Translations under genes and position numbers: made by a program
NCBI RefSeq assembly: GCF_022458985.1
Contig: NC_061781.1
Span: 15,465,501-15,529,500, forward strand
Length of the DNA: 64,000 nt
Source of the DNA: Mugil cephalus
Lineage: Eukaryota > Chordata > Actinopteri > Mugiliformes > Mugilidae
Direction of reading: 5' to 3'
Notes under the pieces: generated by a model
Databases searched by the model: none
What the model was told of the DNA's origin: nothing
The model's input: only the letters and a program-made list of their open reading frames with translations
In this document: positions 11,345 to 53,259 of the stretch, piece after piece
Layout of the letters: each line of letters opens with the position of its first letter
How positions within the stretch are numbered: position 1 is the first letter of the stretch

Positions 11345-11974
11345 CATCTACAGTGTACAGCGTATTACAGTTTGAACTCCTTCAAGGTTGAGAAATCGAA
11401 GCTTCTCCTCTCCTACTACACATTTCACTACATTTTTTTTTTTTTGCACCTTCTTCAAGTTTGCACATTACGAAAGTAGTTAATGGTTATGTCATGTTAA
11501 ACAACATAAAACGGGTGTCTGACACAGTTTTAAATATCGTCATAACAGATTAACAACAAGCTCCCGTTACATACGGTTAAATATACAACCAACAAAACCA
11601 GTGTTACGTCTTACAAAATACAACACCCTCCACTGCCGTGTATGGCGATGAAAAAAAAAATAATAATGCAAACATTGGATTAGAGGATTTTTGAAGATTC
11701 AATGCAGAGTAATTGAATCAGAAATTGTCTGCTGTGCAGGAAATACAAGCTCGCAGAGTAAACCACACCAGAAATCTTTAAATTCGTACTCCAGGAAGAG
11801 ACGCGTAAATATCATAATTTAATTCCTGTTGAGCTACAAATCAATATTAGCAAATGCTGCTGTTGTTAGACAGAAACCCCCTAGTGTGCTGTTATCTGCT
11901 GTGCCTCACTATACAGCACTGTATATATTTTAAGACTCGGTGCTTTGACCAGCAGTGTTTTGTATTCACATCCC

Positions 11975-13289
11975 TCACACATACACGTTCTTATCAAAGT
12001 GCTGAATCCTGGAGGAGCTGCTGTAGTCTGGGGGTGGCCTCTGGTTCACAGGCTGCGCCTGCCCTCTCGGGTGGGAGGAGATATGAGACTGTGAGGCACC
12101 TTTGTAGACGTAGTTTACCTGATTGTTGCTGCAGGGAGAGAGAACACGGGTTCACCTTTGCTAAACGAAACGCATACGTGACTCAACGAAAGCGATGCAC
12201 GCAGAAGTTCGGCCTTTAAAACGGCCTCCGCGCGTTACTCACGCTAACCTTTTGGTCAAAGCATCCGCGATCGAGAAGCAGAGCATGCTGCCTCCCAGAA
12301 TGCAAAGAATAGAACCGGCCCAGCCGATAAAGAGAGCGGCTCCCAGCTCGTACCTAGAGACAAACAACAATGCTTAAAGATGATGCGTTTAAATGGGTTT
12401 AGGTACAAAAAACAAACTATTATGTTGCTCACTTTTGTGCCACAAACATCGGGTCAAAAAACTCTGATGTTATCCGGTGTGCATACAAGGAGCATGATGA
12501 AAGCGAGCAGAGGCCTGAGAAAAAAAGAATCAAGTGCTTAAGTAAAACCAATAAAACGTATTTTATGAAGAATGCTCATCTATGTTTACCGCTGAGGATG
12601 AAATCTACGCCGGCAAAGCAGGCGATCCTGGCTTTGCTTTTGTCACTTCCTCCGATTTTGGTGCATTTCATTCCCACGAGGGCGAACACGGAGCCGAAGA
12701 AACCCAGGCAGACGGCCGCTATCATCAGCCCTCTGCAAGCTTGGATGTAACCTGCGAACGTAAAACACCTGTTTATACATAGAGAAGTGTGTGAAGTGTG
12801 TCCCATCTGCGCACCGCAAGGTCAATGACTTGCTGACCTTGTGGTCAATTTACATCAAAAAGCGCGAAATACAATTTGTCGCAAGTGACCGTAATCGCTT
12901 TGAGGCACTCTGTGGTATTGAGATGTGATTTTTGAGGCAAATATTACCTTGGAAGTTAACCCCAGGAACTAGTCAGCCATGGCCAAAACTGCCTGAGGTT
13001 CACAGTAAATCTCCTTTATAGCTCTCAAGCTCCGAGAACCGAGGCTAAACATTGACATAGTTGGAGGTAAATGAGTTGTCTCTTGGAAACTTGCATTAGG
13101 CTTAAGGATATCTATTAGTCTTAAGTAGCAATGAGCTTCAACTTGAAATAAGATTATATATAAAAAAAGAAGCTGTGATCGAACTGCTTTGAGACACCAG
13201 GATGAGGCGGATGAATCAAAAGGTAGGTGAAAAGAACACTTTCCTACATTTCAGGTGTTTGTATCTGATTAGGCAGGGAAGTGAGCACA

Positions 13290-13337
<48 letters not shown>

Positions 13338-16300
13338 TCAAGCAAACATGACTGAACAAGAGCTTTAAAATAAAAGTCAAATCGCAGACAAATTCAGAGC
13401 GCTTGACAAAAAAGGGCTGACCATCCAGCGCCAGCATCGAGGGGAAGTCCTTGCAGTTGGAGACCCCCGTTGAATCAGTGACACAGGTTTTCCACAGATT
13501 GGACCAGTAGGTAGCTGTGGTGATGACTGTCCCATCAAGCGAGGACACCTTCCAGTAGTCCGTCGGCAGGGTGGAAGACACCAGCACCCACCCCGAGGTA
13601 GTTAAAACGAAGGCCAAAATCTCCTGAATCATGCCGCTCATACTGCAGAGAAGACTCCTCCGCGCTACCGAGGATGGCAATTTAAATCTGCGGGGCCTGA
13701 GACTGATCAACCGCTCCAATGGCCGAGGAAGGATTTCTCAAAAAATGTAGCCAAGCTCTGGACAAGTAGGTTCAATGGATAGGCTGTGATTGATAGTTAA
13801 TGTGTTGTGGAACTGTTATATTCTGCAGGGAGGAGTTTGGGCAGTGCTGTATTATGGCGTTCTTCCAGCCCGTCACGTCGTACACGTCACTGTGATGGGG
13901 ACAGAGGGGACTGTAGGTCTTTATGTCACTGAAGACGTTTAAAATTAATGGTTAGCAAGTGCACACACAGATTACGTATGAGTAGCTGCGTGTGTGGGTG
14001 TTTGATGTGATGGTTCCAGTGTTGAAATCGTTTTGTGAATTAGTAAAAAGCAGGATGGCATTTTTTATTTTATAAGTAAAAGCAGGATTTATACACTCAG
14101 TGTGCGTGGTGAAACATGTGCACCTCTGAGACTTTTTTTTTTTTTTTGCCAAACTAACAATTTACAATGTGATATTTTATGGGTTTATGGGCCTACTTTG
14201 AGTTATTAGTGACTTGGAAGTGGCTGTGGTACTTTCATATTCAAATTCCTGTTAAATCCTTTCTGTGGAGCACTGCTACAGTAGAGCCATTTGAGTATAA
14301 ATGTCACCTTCTATCCGTCACCTTGTACCGGCACCTATGATTAATACACAACAGAAGGGCTTCAACTTCCTCGTGGGCTTAAAAAAAACAGCGTCCAGAT
14401 GACTTATTAACGACTCGCTCTCGTGTCTGACCGGCCAGAAGAAGCCAACTTTCGGTTCAGAGAACAAGTCCGAATAAAAACATGGTCAGGATGTCACAAA
14501 ACAGAGCCAACTGAAGTTTTATATTGTGAATTAGAGCCCCATCTGGTGGCCATAAGCTGAAGATACAACAGATACAAACCCTATGTTGATTTTCTTGTTT
14601 ATTCAAGTTATGTCATTAGGAGTTATCATTTGAGGACCGTTTTCAGAATGATCACAGTTAGACACTAAAAATCTCAACAATCAGCTCCTCTGAGAAACTG
14701 CCCGAAGATCTGAAAATGAAGCCAAGTGATTCTGAGAAAATAGGGAGAAGGATATAAAAGGATATCTGAGTGCTCCCAGCTCTCAATTTCGACCATCCAA
14801 AATGCCATTAATAATGATAGTATTTTAGAAAAAGACTGAGATTAAACTGCACGTCTGCTCGGTAAGAAAAGAAAAGCAAAACCACTACGCGACTGGAAAG
14901 AAGCCGCAAGGAGGTTTAGAGTAGCTGATTCAGGAGTGGTTAAAATATACAAAGCAGCATCTGGATGAATCAGAGAATTTGTAAAAAAGCTAGAGAAATC
15001 AAAATGACCAAAGGTACAATATCAGTCCATGATCAAGACTCGGCTATTTTTATTTTTCCTTATTTTCACAGTATAGACCAAAACGTATACAAAATAAATA
15101 AATAAATACAACATGTGGGATATTATGAATAAAAAGACATTAGACTGCATTTTACATCATTTTGCAGCCATGCACTGCTTGACTTGATGGCATCTTGACA
15201 CATATTTGCAGATATGTTGCCGTGAGATTTGTGAAACACCGTCCTGACTAAGGTGCAACAAATACGGCCAATATGGCAACTATTCAGCATGACCATGGAG
15301 ATATTCTGCAGTAGGTTGTGCGGCAGTCAGTGCTTAAGATATTGCATGAAAAGGAGTAAGAATTAGTTCCATTAAACTTTTGCATACAACTGCCATATTA
15401 ACGTTTAACGTTTGACTAACGAGATTGAAAGTGAGTAATACATTTGGTGAGACAGATCAAACTTAAGCATAATTTAGTGTCTTGTATCCTCTCGTTGCCA
15501 TTTAACACCTCACTGTGCTGTAACGCCTTCAGAAAAGGGAAATTACTGACAATAGTAACCATATTCTGTCAGTACTGAAACACCCATTAAATGTGCTGTA
15601 TACCTGGATGCCATAGAAACGCTCTCAGTTTGACATTTCCAACAAAAGATTACATATTTGCCACAGTTAACACATCAACCATAACCTATAACAGAATGAA
15701 AGAACCTATGTCTGCAGCCCAATTTTAATTTTACTCATAAATTAAATACATGGAAGTAGATGCACACCATGTTGGAGAAAAAAAAAAAAGCTAACACTAG
15801 ATAAGATGACCGGTCATGCACATTTTTGCACATTTTTAAAACAAAGAAAGTCTTTTATTCTGAAAATATGCTGCCGGGTGTTATGTCCTATAAAATAGTT
15901 TGTCTCGATCCAAATAGCTCATTTTGACATTTTTGTCCTCCAACCTTCAATTGTTGGACCAGCACTGAATTAAATTTCCCATGCAGAGCTTGAGTTTTGA
16001 AAGAAATTGTTCAACATCACATTAGCTCCGGAACCGAGGCAACGCATTTCATTCCGCCGCAGTTAATATTACAACATTTCACGAAGCACCTGCATTCACT
16101 CAATGCCAGCCCATAAATTTGGAGCATACTCGATGTGTTACCAAGACAATTTAGTCAGTATTAAAAATACAAATATGCACACGCACCACGCAGGAGGGTG
16201 ACCTTTTAGAGATTCTGCATGTGGCCGCTTACCTTCCAGCCCAAAGATGGTGTGATGTGGTCTGCAGTGCAGAGCTCCAATGGCATTTCCAGCACAGTTG

Positions 16301-16446
16301 TTCCACAGACCCTGGAGCACCCAGGTCGCTGTGATGACTGAGGATGCCCGGCTGGTGGCCCTCCATTCATTGGACACTGTGGCGCCGATTGTGGCCCCCA
16401 GCCCGGCCAGACCGCTGACAAACGCCAGAATCTGCAAGCCTGACAT
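11975..16446 (-). CDS. cldn10: Claudin-10 with alternative 10a-type and 10b-type first exons
   Basis: Shared exons on the minus strand: 12590-12751, 12433-12514, 12249-12353 and 11975-12128. Two first exons end in the same phase and can each splice to exon 2: 10b-type 13422-13641 (total 723 nt, 240 aa) and 10a-type 16233-16446 (717 nt, 238 aa). The shared part reads [39 protein letters not shown], then [13 protein letters not shown]. It ends FDKNVYV, nearly the mammalian CLDN10 tail with its PDZ-type YV end. In mammals the two isoforms differ in first membrane segment and first loop: 10a forms anion pores and 10b cation pores. That two-promoter design is visible here. Separate genes for the two first exons are unlikely, because no second set of exons 2-5 follows either one. 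Confidence 0.93.
13293..13333. repeat. (CA)n microsatellite in cldn10 intron
   Basis: About 20 CA units on the plus strand, hence (UG)n in the cldn10 transcript, about 90 nt downstream of the exon 1b donor. Confidence 0.95.
13422..13641 (-). CDS. cldn10: cldn10 alternative first exon, 10b type
   Basis: Starts [18 protein letters not shown] and continues with [20 protein letters not shown] and [19 protein letters not shown], almost the mammalian claudin-10b first loop. Acidic residues D36, D56 and D73 sit at the same numbering as in human. The donor (GATG|GTCAGC) is weaker than those of the neighbouring genes. A TG repeat in transcript sense follows about 90 nt into the intron. The ATG at 13641 is the first in frame; sequence further upstream is open but without an ATG. 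Confidence 0.9.
13642..16232. other. Interval between cldn10 first exons 1b and 1a
   Basis: Intron of the 10a transcript and promoter territory of 10b. It contains a CTCF-like motif at 14536-14549. About 14640-15030 may be a decayed transposon copy, but I cannot classify it. Nothing else coding is seen. Confidence 0.45.
16233..16446 (-). CDS. cldn10: cldn10 alternative first exon, 10a type
   Basis: Starts [20 protein letters not shown] and continues [39 protein letters not shown], closely matching mammalian claudin-10a. Arg33 and Arg62, residues linked to anion selectivity of claudin-10a, are both present. The donor is GAAG|GTAAGC, phase 1, the same as the 10b exon. The exon lies 2.6 kb upstream of the 10b exon and so has its own promoter. 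Confidence 0.92.
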
Positions 16447-18008
16447 TTTGCGGTTTAAGTTTACAGTCTGTTGGCAAATTGAAGAAATGAAAAGAAATAA
16501 AATGTCCTCGGGCAGGCGAATTACACTGTGGACATGTGTTTCACTGAGATGATTAACAGACGACACATCTTGCCCCCATATCTTAGCGACAGGGGATGGA
16601 CACGGGGGGCTGAATGTGAGCTAGTGAAGGAAGCATGAGCTGGCAGTTAGGCATTACTTTCATGGGAGCATGGGAAGCACTCGTCCTGTGTGTTCATGTT
16701 TTAGTCTAAAAATAATGACAGGTATCACATTAACATAAAAAATAATAAAGAAGTAATCAGTAAACCTAAAAACAGGAGACGGTGTGACAAAGTCCAGTTA
16801 CTGGTTCATCTATTTCTGGACACAGTATCTGGCAACTCAATGACTAATGATTGCCAGCTCATATGTGAACATATATGTTGTTTTCCACGGTCTCTGATCG
16901 CTCCCCTGTGAAGCGTAATTTCAATGAAAATACAGTGAATTGTGATTGTAATCTACGCTGCTGAAATGTAGGCTATAGCAGTGTTTATCATAAAAATGTA
17001 TCCTTTAATCCTCTAGCCTTTACAAAGTTACAGGTTATATCTAATAGCGTAATTTCTTAAGTCATCTTTTGACTAACTGTTGCAACGTCAGTAAAAAATA
17101 CCAATGTGCTTGCTTAAAATTAGTTTTTCTTGTTTTCTGAAAACGTTCAAATATGTAATGTAATGTTCTGTAATGGGTCACTACAGAAATTATCACCTCA
17201 TCAATGTGAAACTCCATCAAACATGGGCCTGTGGGACTGAATGCAAGTGTTGACCTTTTTGCAGTCTTCTTAAAGCAATTTCTGAAACTGCAGAATAGGA
17301 TTAAACAACCAGGTAACACAGAACACAAACAGAAAGATTTTTTTTGGACACAAACCAAAAGTTTATAGTTTAAATAGTAACACTGTGACTGGTAAAACAG
17401 CAGAAATGGGGTTCAGTGTATTTTACACCAATGATGATGGAACAGATTTTCAAAATAGGAATAGAAACTGTGCGATTATTTTTTAAGTCCCTTTACTTTA
17501 TCTTACCTATTCTCTCTTTGAAAAATAAACAGACAACATACTGCCCTTTCTTCTGTGACCCGAATTCAGTTGAATATTAACACGTGTCTGTGTAAAAAGT
17601 GACATCTGAACTAAACAGATGAAGACAGAGGGAAGAGCCTTCATAATAGAATTAAATGGGACTGTCTTAAGAAAGTCAAATCCAGAGTTGGGCAAGCTTT
17701 TTTATTCATTGTTATCATGAATTCCCATGACAGAATTTGGGGGAAAGGGACTGTGAGCTCTGTGCCAAGTTACATTTTGAAAGAAAATAGTTGTGTGTTG
17801 TTTATTTTCTTGTTGTAAATGACGATCCGATTGTGGTGTTTTACAAAATCACTTGTATTATTGAAAGTTTTACTCTGATACATTTACTGCGGGTTTCATA
17901 CAGCACAGTCATAATTTTGTTATAAATAATTATATTGGTTAGTAATTTCCTGTTTTATTTTGAAATCTTACGAATTATGGATCCTTGTCTAAATTTACTT
18001 CCTGTTTA

Positions 18009-18010
<2 letters not shown>

Positions 18011-18044
<34 letters not shown>
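18011..18044. repeat. Poly(T) tract, 34 bases
   Basis: Uninterrupted T run followed by CCCGCC. It may be the tail of a retroposed element on the minus strand; no element body was identified. Confidence 0.9.
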
Positions 18045-19800
18045 CCCGCCAGTTTTCTACACCACCTGTGCCTCATTATCCAATCAGTCCTTCGTATTTA
18101 TTCGCCGTAAACTCCTTGCCGTCCGTTTGGTTGATAGATTGTCTCCTCTCAGCTGGTTGTGGTTGTGTATTCCTCGTGTTTTGCCTCTGTTTGTGCCTCA
18201 CCTGCTCGCTCTCCTGGGTTGTTAGATACGCCACCGACTTGTTGTGTGCCACCGTCGAGCTTTCAAGTAAAAACTCTGAACGTTTTTAACTTTCACCATG
18301 CTTTCTGTGTGCTGCGCTTTGTCCTCTTTCCTGTTCTCCGGGACACGCAAAGCAGAGAAAAATAAACAGTATCTTAATAGAAATTTCTAGAATGAGCCCA
18401 TTTAGTTTATTTTCCAGACGAAGCTCTTGTAAGTGTAATTGTTTTTGTTTTCCTAAAACGCAATTCTTGAAACGAATTTTTAGTTTCAGAAGAAACATGT
18501 CCTAACGTTACTTGTATTGCTATAGCAATAATGCTATGCCAACAAATGCACTTAAATTACTTATTTTTTTGCGTTTCATAGATTCTTCAGCTCTTTGTGT
18601 TGTCTCTTGTTTAAATAGCCTAATTAGTCTGTGGCTTAAACCTGCAGCTACTTGTGGATATTCAGGTAGTTTATGGTTGATATCAGTGGAGACCTTATCA
18701 CGTAAATCTGGTGCTGTGAAATGGTTATTTGAGGTAAAAAAGGAAAAAGCCTGTTTTAATTTGTATATTTAAATGCTTTGTGTTCTATTTGGTTCTGATT
18801 TTGAACATATTGTTACTTACAGGAGTTTAAATGAAACCCTAGGGGCTGTGAGAAATCACCATTTAATGCAACTTTTATTCTTTGTAAACTTTATCCTCAT
18901 GGCTTTTGTACAGCCAGCAGAAAAACATAGCAGGAATACAAACAGTACACATTCAATCACACAAACAGACTTCAGTCACCAATGTTCCAGGGGTAGGTCA
19001 TCACACTAGGTTATTAATGAGGCCAGTGGTAGTTTTTGAATCTGTTTGTCCTAAGCTTGGGTACCATGTCCCGACGACCGGGTGGCAGAAGCCTATATTG
19101 GAGGCCAGGGGGTGATCGGGGACAGATGGGATAATTTGTGTTTTCCTGGTAGCCCTGGTTCTGTACAAAAGTGAGCTCACCAAAGTTTGACCCTGCAATT
19201 CTGCCACACATCCTCACTGTATTACTGAGCCTATTATTGTCTTTGACAGCAAAAGACCCAAAACCAGCAGATAAAAGAATGTTAATGCAGACTCAAAGAA
19301 ACAGGAGAAAAACATCCTCATAAAAGTGGTGTCTACATTAAAACTTGATGTTGGTGAGCCTATGTGCAAAGCGCATCATAACAACCTGCAAAGCTACACA
19401 TCCTGTCATTTATTTTCTGGCAAGTTCTCAAATGGCTGGAAATTTGTTTTGGAAATTAATGAATACCTGTGTGTGTGTGTTCTGAAAACCTGCTACAACA
19501 TATCTCCATCAGAAAGGAAGTGGACATGAATTATGAACTGTCCTTTTGAATTTGTCAACAAAAAAAAATATGATTTTGGGATCAATTTGATTAGACACTA
19601 GGGATTATCAATGTTTATGATTTGAAATGCTTTTCAGACCAAACGTTCTTATTTAGATGTTGCATATTGGAGCAAATAATTGAGCAGTACACTACGTTAA
19701 AGCGTATAACATATAAATATCCTACAGCTCCACCAGGTGCCTGGATTGACGCCAGTTAAGAGGACATGAAGAAGTTTGGGGTGTCATGGAGACTTGTGTC

Positions 19801-19830
19801 AGCCAATCCCTGCGCGGTGGGCGGGGTTAC
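19801..19830 (+). promoter_or_regulatory. abcc4: Probable abcc4 core promoter elements
   Basis: A CCAAT box (19803-19807) and a GC box (GGGCGGGG, 19819-19826) lie about 200 bp before the abcc4 start codon, in a locally CpG-rich, TATA-less stretch. The transcription start is not known. Confidence 0.5.
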
Positions 19831-20022
19831 GCGGCGCTGCGCTCACTTTCCAGACAAACCGGCTCCCCGTGGTAATCCTTGCGCTGGATGACGGTAGGTG
19901 TAATATTGACAGGCGCTGAGAGGTCACAGCAGCTGTTCCCCTCTCTGCTGTCCTCCCCTTAGCGTTTATCGATAGCCCGCAAAGAAAGTCCGCAGGTCCC
20001 TCTTTAACTGCCGGGAGGAGGC

Positions 20023-51849
<31,827 letters not shown>

Positions 51850-52012
51850 CAGTTTGGAGAGTTGCTGTGGTCCTTGTGTTAGTCGTCGGTGACCAAATAT
51901 TGTCCTTGAAGGCCGAGTGTAGTGTGGGCTGCGTTTGATTGGCACAGGCCTTTGGTCTGGAACAGAAAATATGCAAGTATGTGAGGCAGGCTGTGCCTTT
52001 CATTGACAGCGT

Positions 52013-52579
52013 ACGCCGATCAGCCACAATATTAAAACCACTGAAGTGAATAACATTGACTGTCTGCGACAATACAATGTTCTGCTGGGAAACTTTTGGA
52101 CCTCACATTCGTGTGGATGTTACTTAGACATGTAGCACCCACCTAGACCAGACCAGGCACATAACAATGATACTCCAGTGATAATGATACTCCAGGCTGC
52201 ATCCTGTATGGATATCAGTATCCATCCCCAGCAGGATGCAGCCTGACATAGAAATACACACAAAAATGGTTTAGGATTAACTAAAAAGCAAAACAAAGAA
52301 AAAAAATAACATGAAAAATATTGCAAGGTGTTGACCTAGCCTCCAAAACCGATCAAGTATTTGTGGGATCCACTGGAACAAGCCTGATCCACAGGAGCCC
52401 CTCCCCTCAACCCATAGGACCCAAAGGCCCCCACTAACAACATTCTGTTACCGGACACCACAGGACGCCCTCAGAAGACCCATGTCCATTGTCTGATGAG
52501 TCACAACCGTTGTGGAGGCACAAGGGTGACCTACGCGATATTAGGAAGGCGGTCATAATGTTATGCCTGATTGGTGTAT
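52013..52579 (+). mobile_element. Dispersed TIR element, most complete copy (family copy 3)
   Basis: The left end TACGCCGATCAGCCACAATA and the reverse complement of the right end TACACCAATCAGGCATAACA form imperfect terminal inverted repeats of about 28 bp. The interior matches the copy at 10903-11281. An extra segment at about 52180-52320, absent from copy 1, contains a hairpin. No transposase is seen; it is a MITE-like non-autonomous element. Confidence 0.7.
52194..52244. repeat. Inverted repeat (hairpin) inside the TIR element
   Basis: A 13-bp perfect outer stem (AGGCTGCATCCTG, 52194-52206, with CAGGATGCAGCCT, 52232-52244) and an inner 6-bp stem TGGATA/TATCCA around TCAG. It lies in the probable abcc4 3' UTR. 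Confidence 0.9.
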
Positions 52580-53253
52580 TGCTGCGTGACTGTTTATTGA
52601 TTACACGCTAAGATGTTTATGTATGTGTGTTTGAGCCTCCTGGGTATCCTCAATTTTGCACTGGTGCTCCGAGGAGTGCAGATATCGAATGTAATTATTC
52701 TGGTGCAATAAATTATTTGTGACTTAAATTATTCTTTTTAGGTGAACATTGTTTTGTAGGACTAAGGACTTTTCATTATTTGGAAAGACAAGGAGAGACT
52801 GAGAGGTGACACCCAATGTTTTCTGTAATTATTGTGCCTTGATCACAGTATTGATTCTTAGTAATTGCACTGTTTTAATTGAATGGTCTTCCTCCACTTT
52901 GAGTTTAGTGGTTTTATGTCTACCTCAGCTCTTGTTAGCAAAGAACAGTAAAGTTCGAATGTAACAAGTCACGTTGACACCAAGGAACATGGGACAGACC
53001 TTTTAATGCCTCTAAAGTGTTATATTACCTTCCTGTCTTTACACTTCTGCTAAATGTGCCGTTGTTGCGTTGAAAATGTAGCATTTTCTCATGTGGTGAT
53101 AATAGAAGAATTTAATAAGACCATTTATAGCTCGGTGTTTGTTCTCACTCCAAGTTCTATATATTTCTATGGTTTATAACACAACTTGAGTTTTATTGAA
53201 AGTTTGCACCTTGTAGTAGTTTAGTCATGAATAATTCAGATTAAATTCCATAT

Positions 53254-53259
53254 AATAAA
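53254..53259 (+). terminator. abcc4: Candidate poly(A) signal of abcc4
   Basis: AATAAA about 1.4 kb past the stop, followed by a T/GT-containing stretch. An earlier AATAAA at 52707-52712 is equally possible. Confidence 0.4.

Larger units (their letters stand above)
10191..11974. other. Spacer between claudin gene 2 and cldn10
   Basis: Contains the upstream region of gene 2, a CTCF-like motif (10881-10894), a fragment of a dispersed inverted-repeat element (about 10903-11281) and the probable cldn10 3' UTR, with an AATAAA on the minus strand at 11339-11344. Open frames here, such as 10607-10807, show no family similarity. Confidence 0.5.
16447..20022. other. Intergenic region between cldn10 and abcc4 (divergent starts)
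   Basis: Holds the cldn10 exon 1a promoter side on the left and the abcc4 promoter on the right. It contains a 34-base T tract (18011-18044) and unclassified, possibly repeat-derived sequence near 18046-18370 and 18920-19270. No gene is supported. Confidence 0.5.

Noticed and set aside
14640..15030. Possible Tc1-like transposase relic between cldn10 first exons
   Set aside because: Only weak resemblance in broken frames; no terminal repeats or clear motif, so not called as an element.
16138..16566. Treating the 10a-type exon as a separate single-exon claudin gene
   Set aside because: It encodes only the first loop and ends at a good phase-1 donor; no separate exons 2-5 exist for it, so it is an alternative first exon of cldn10.
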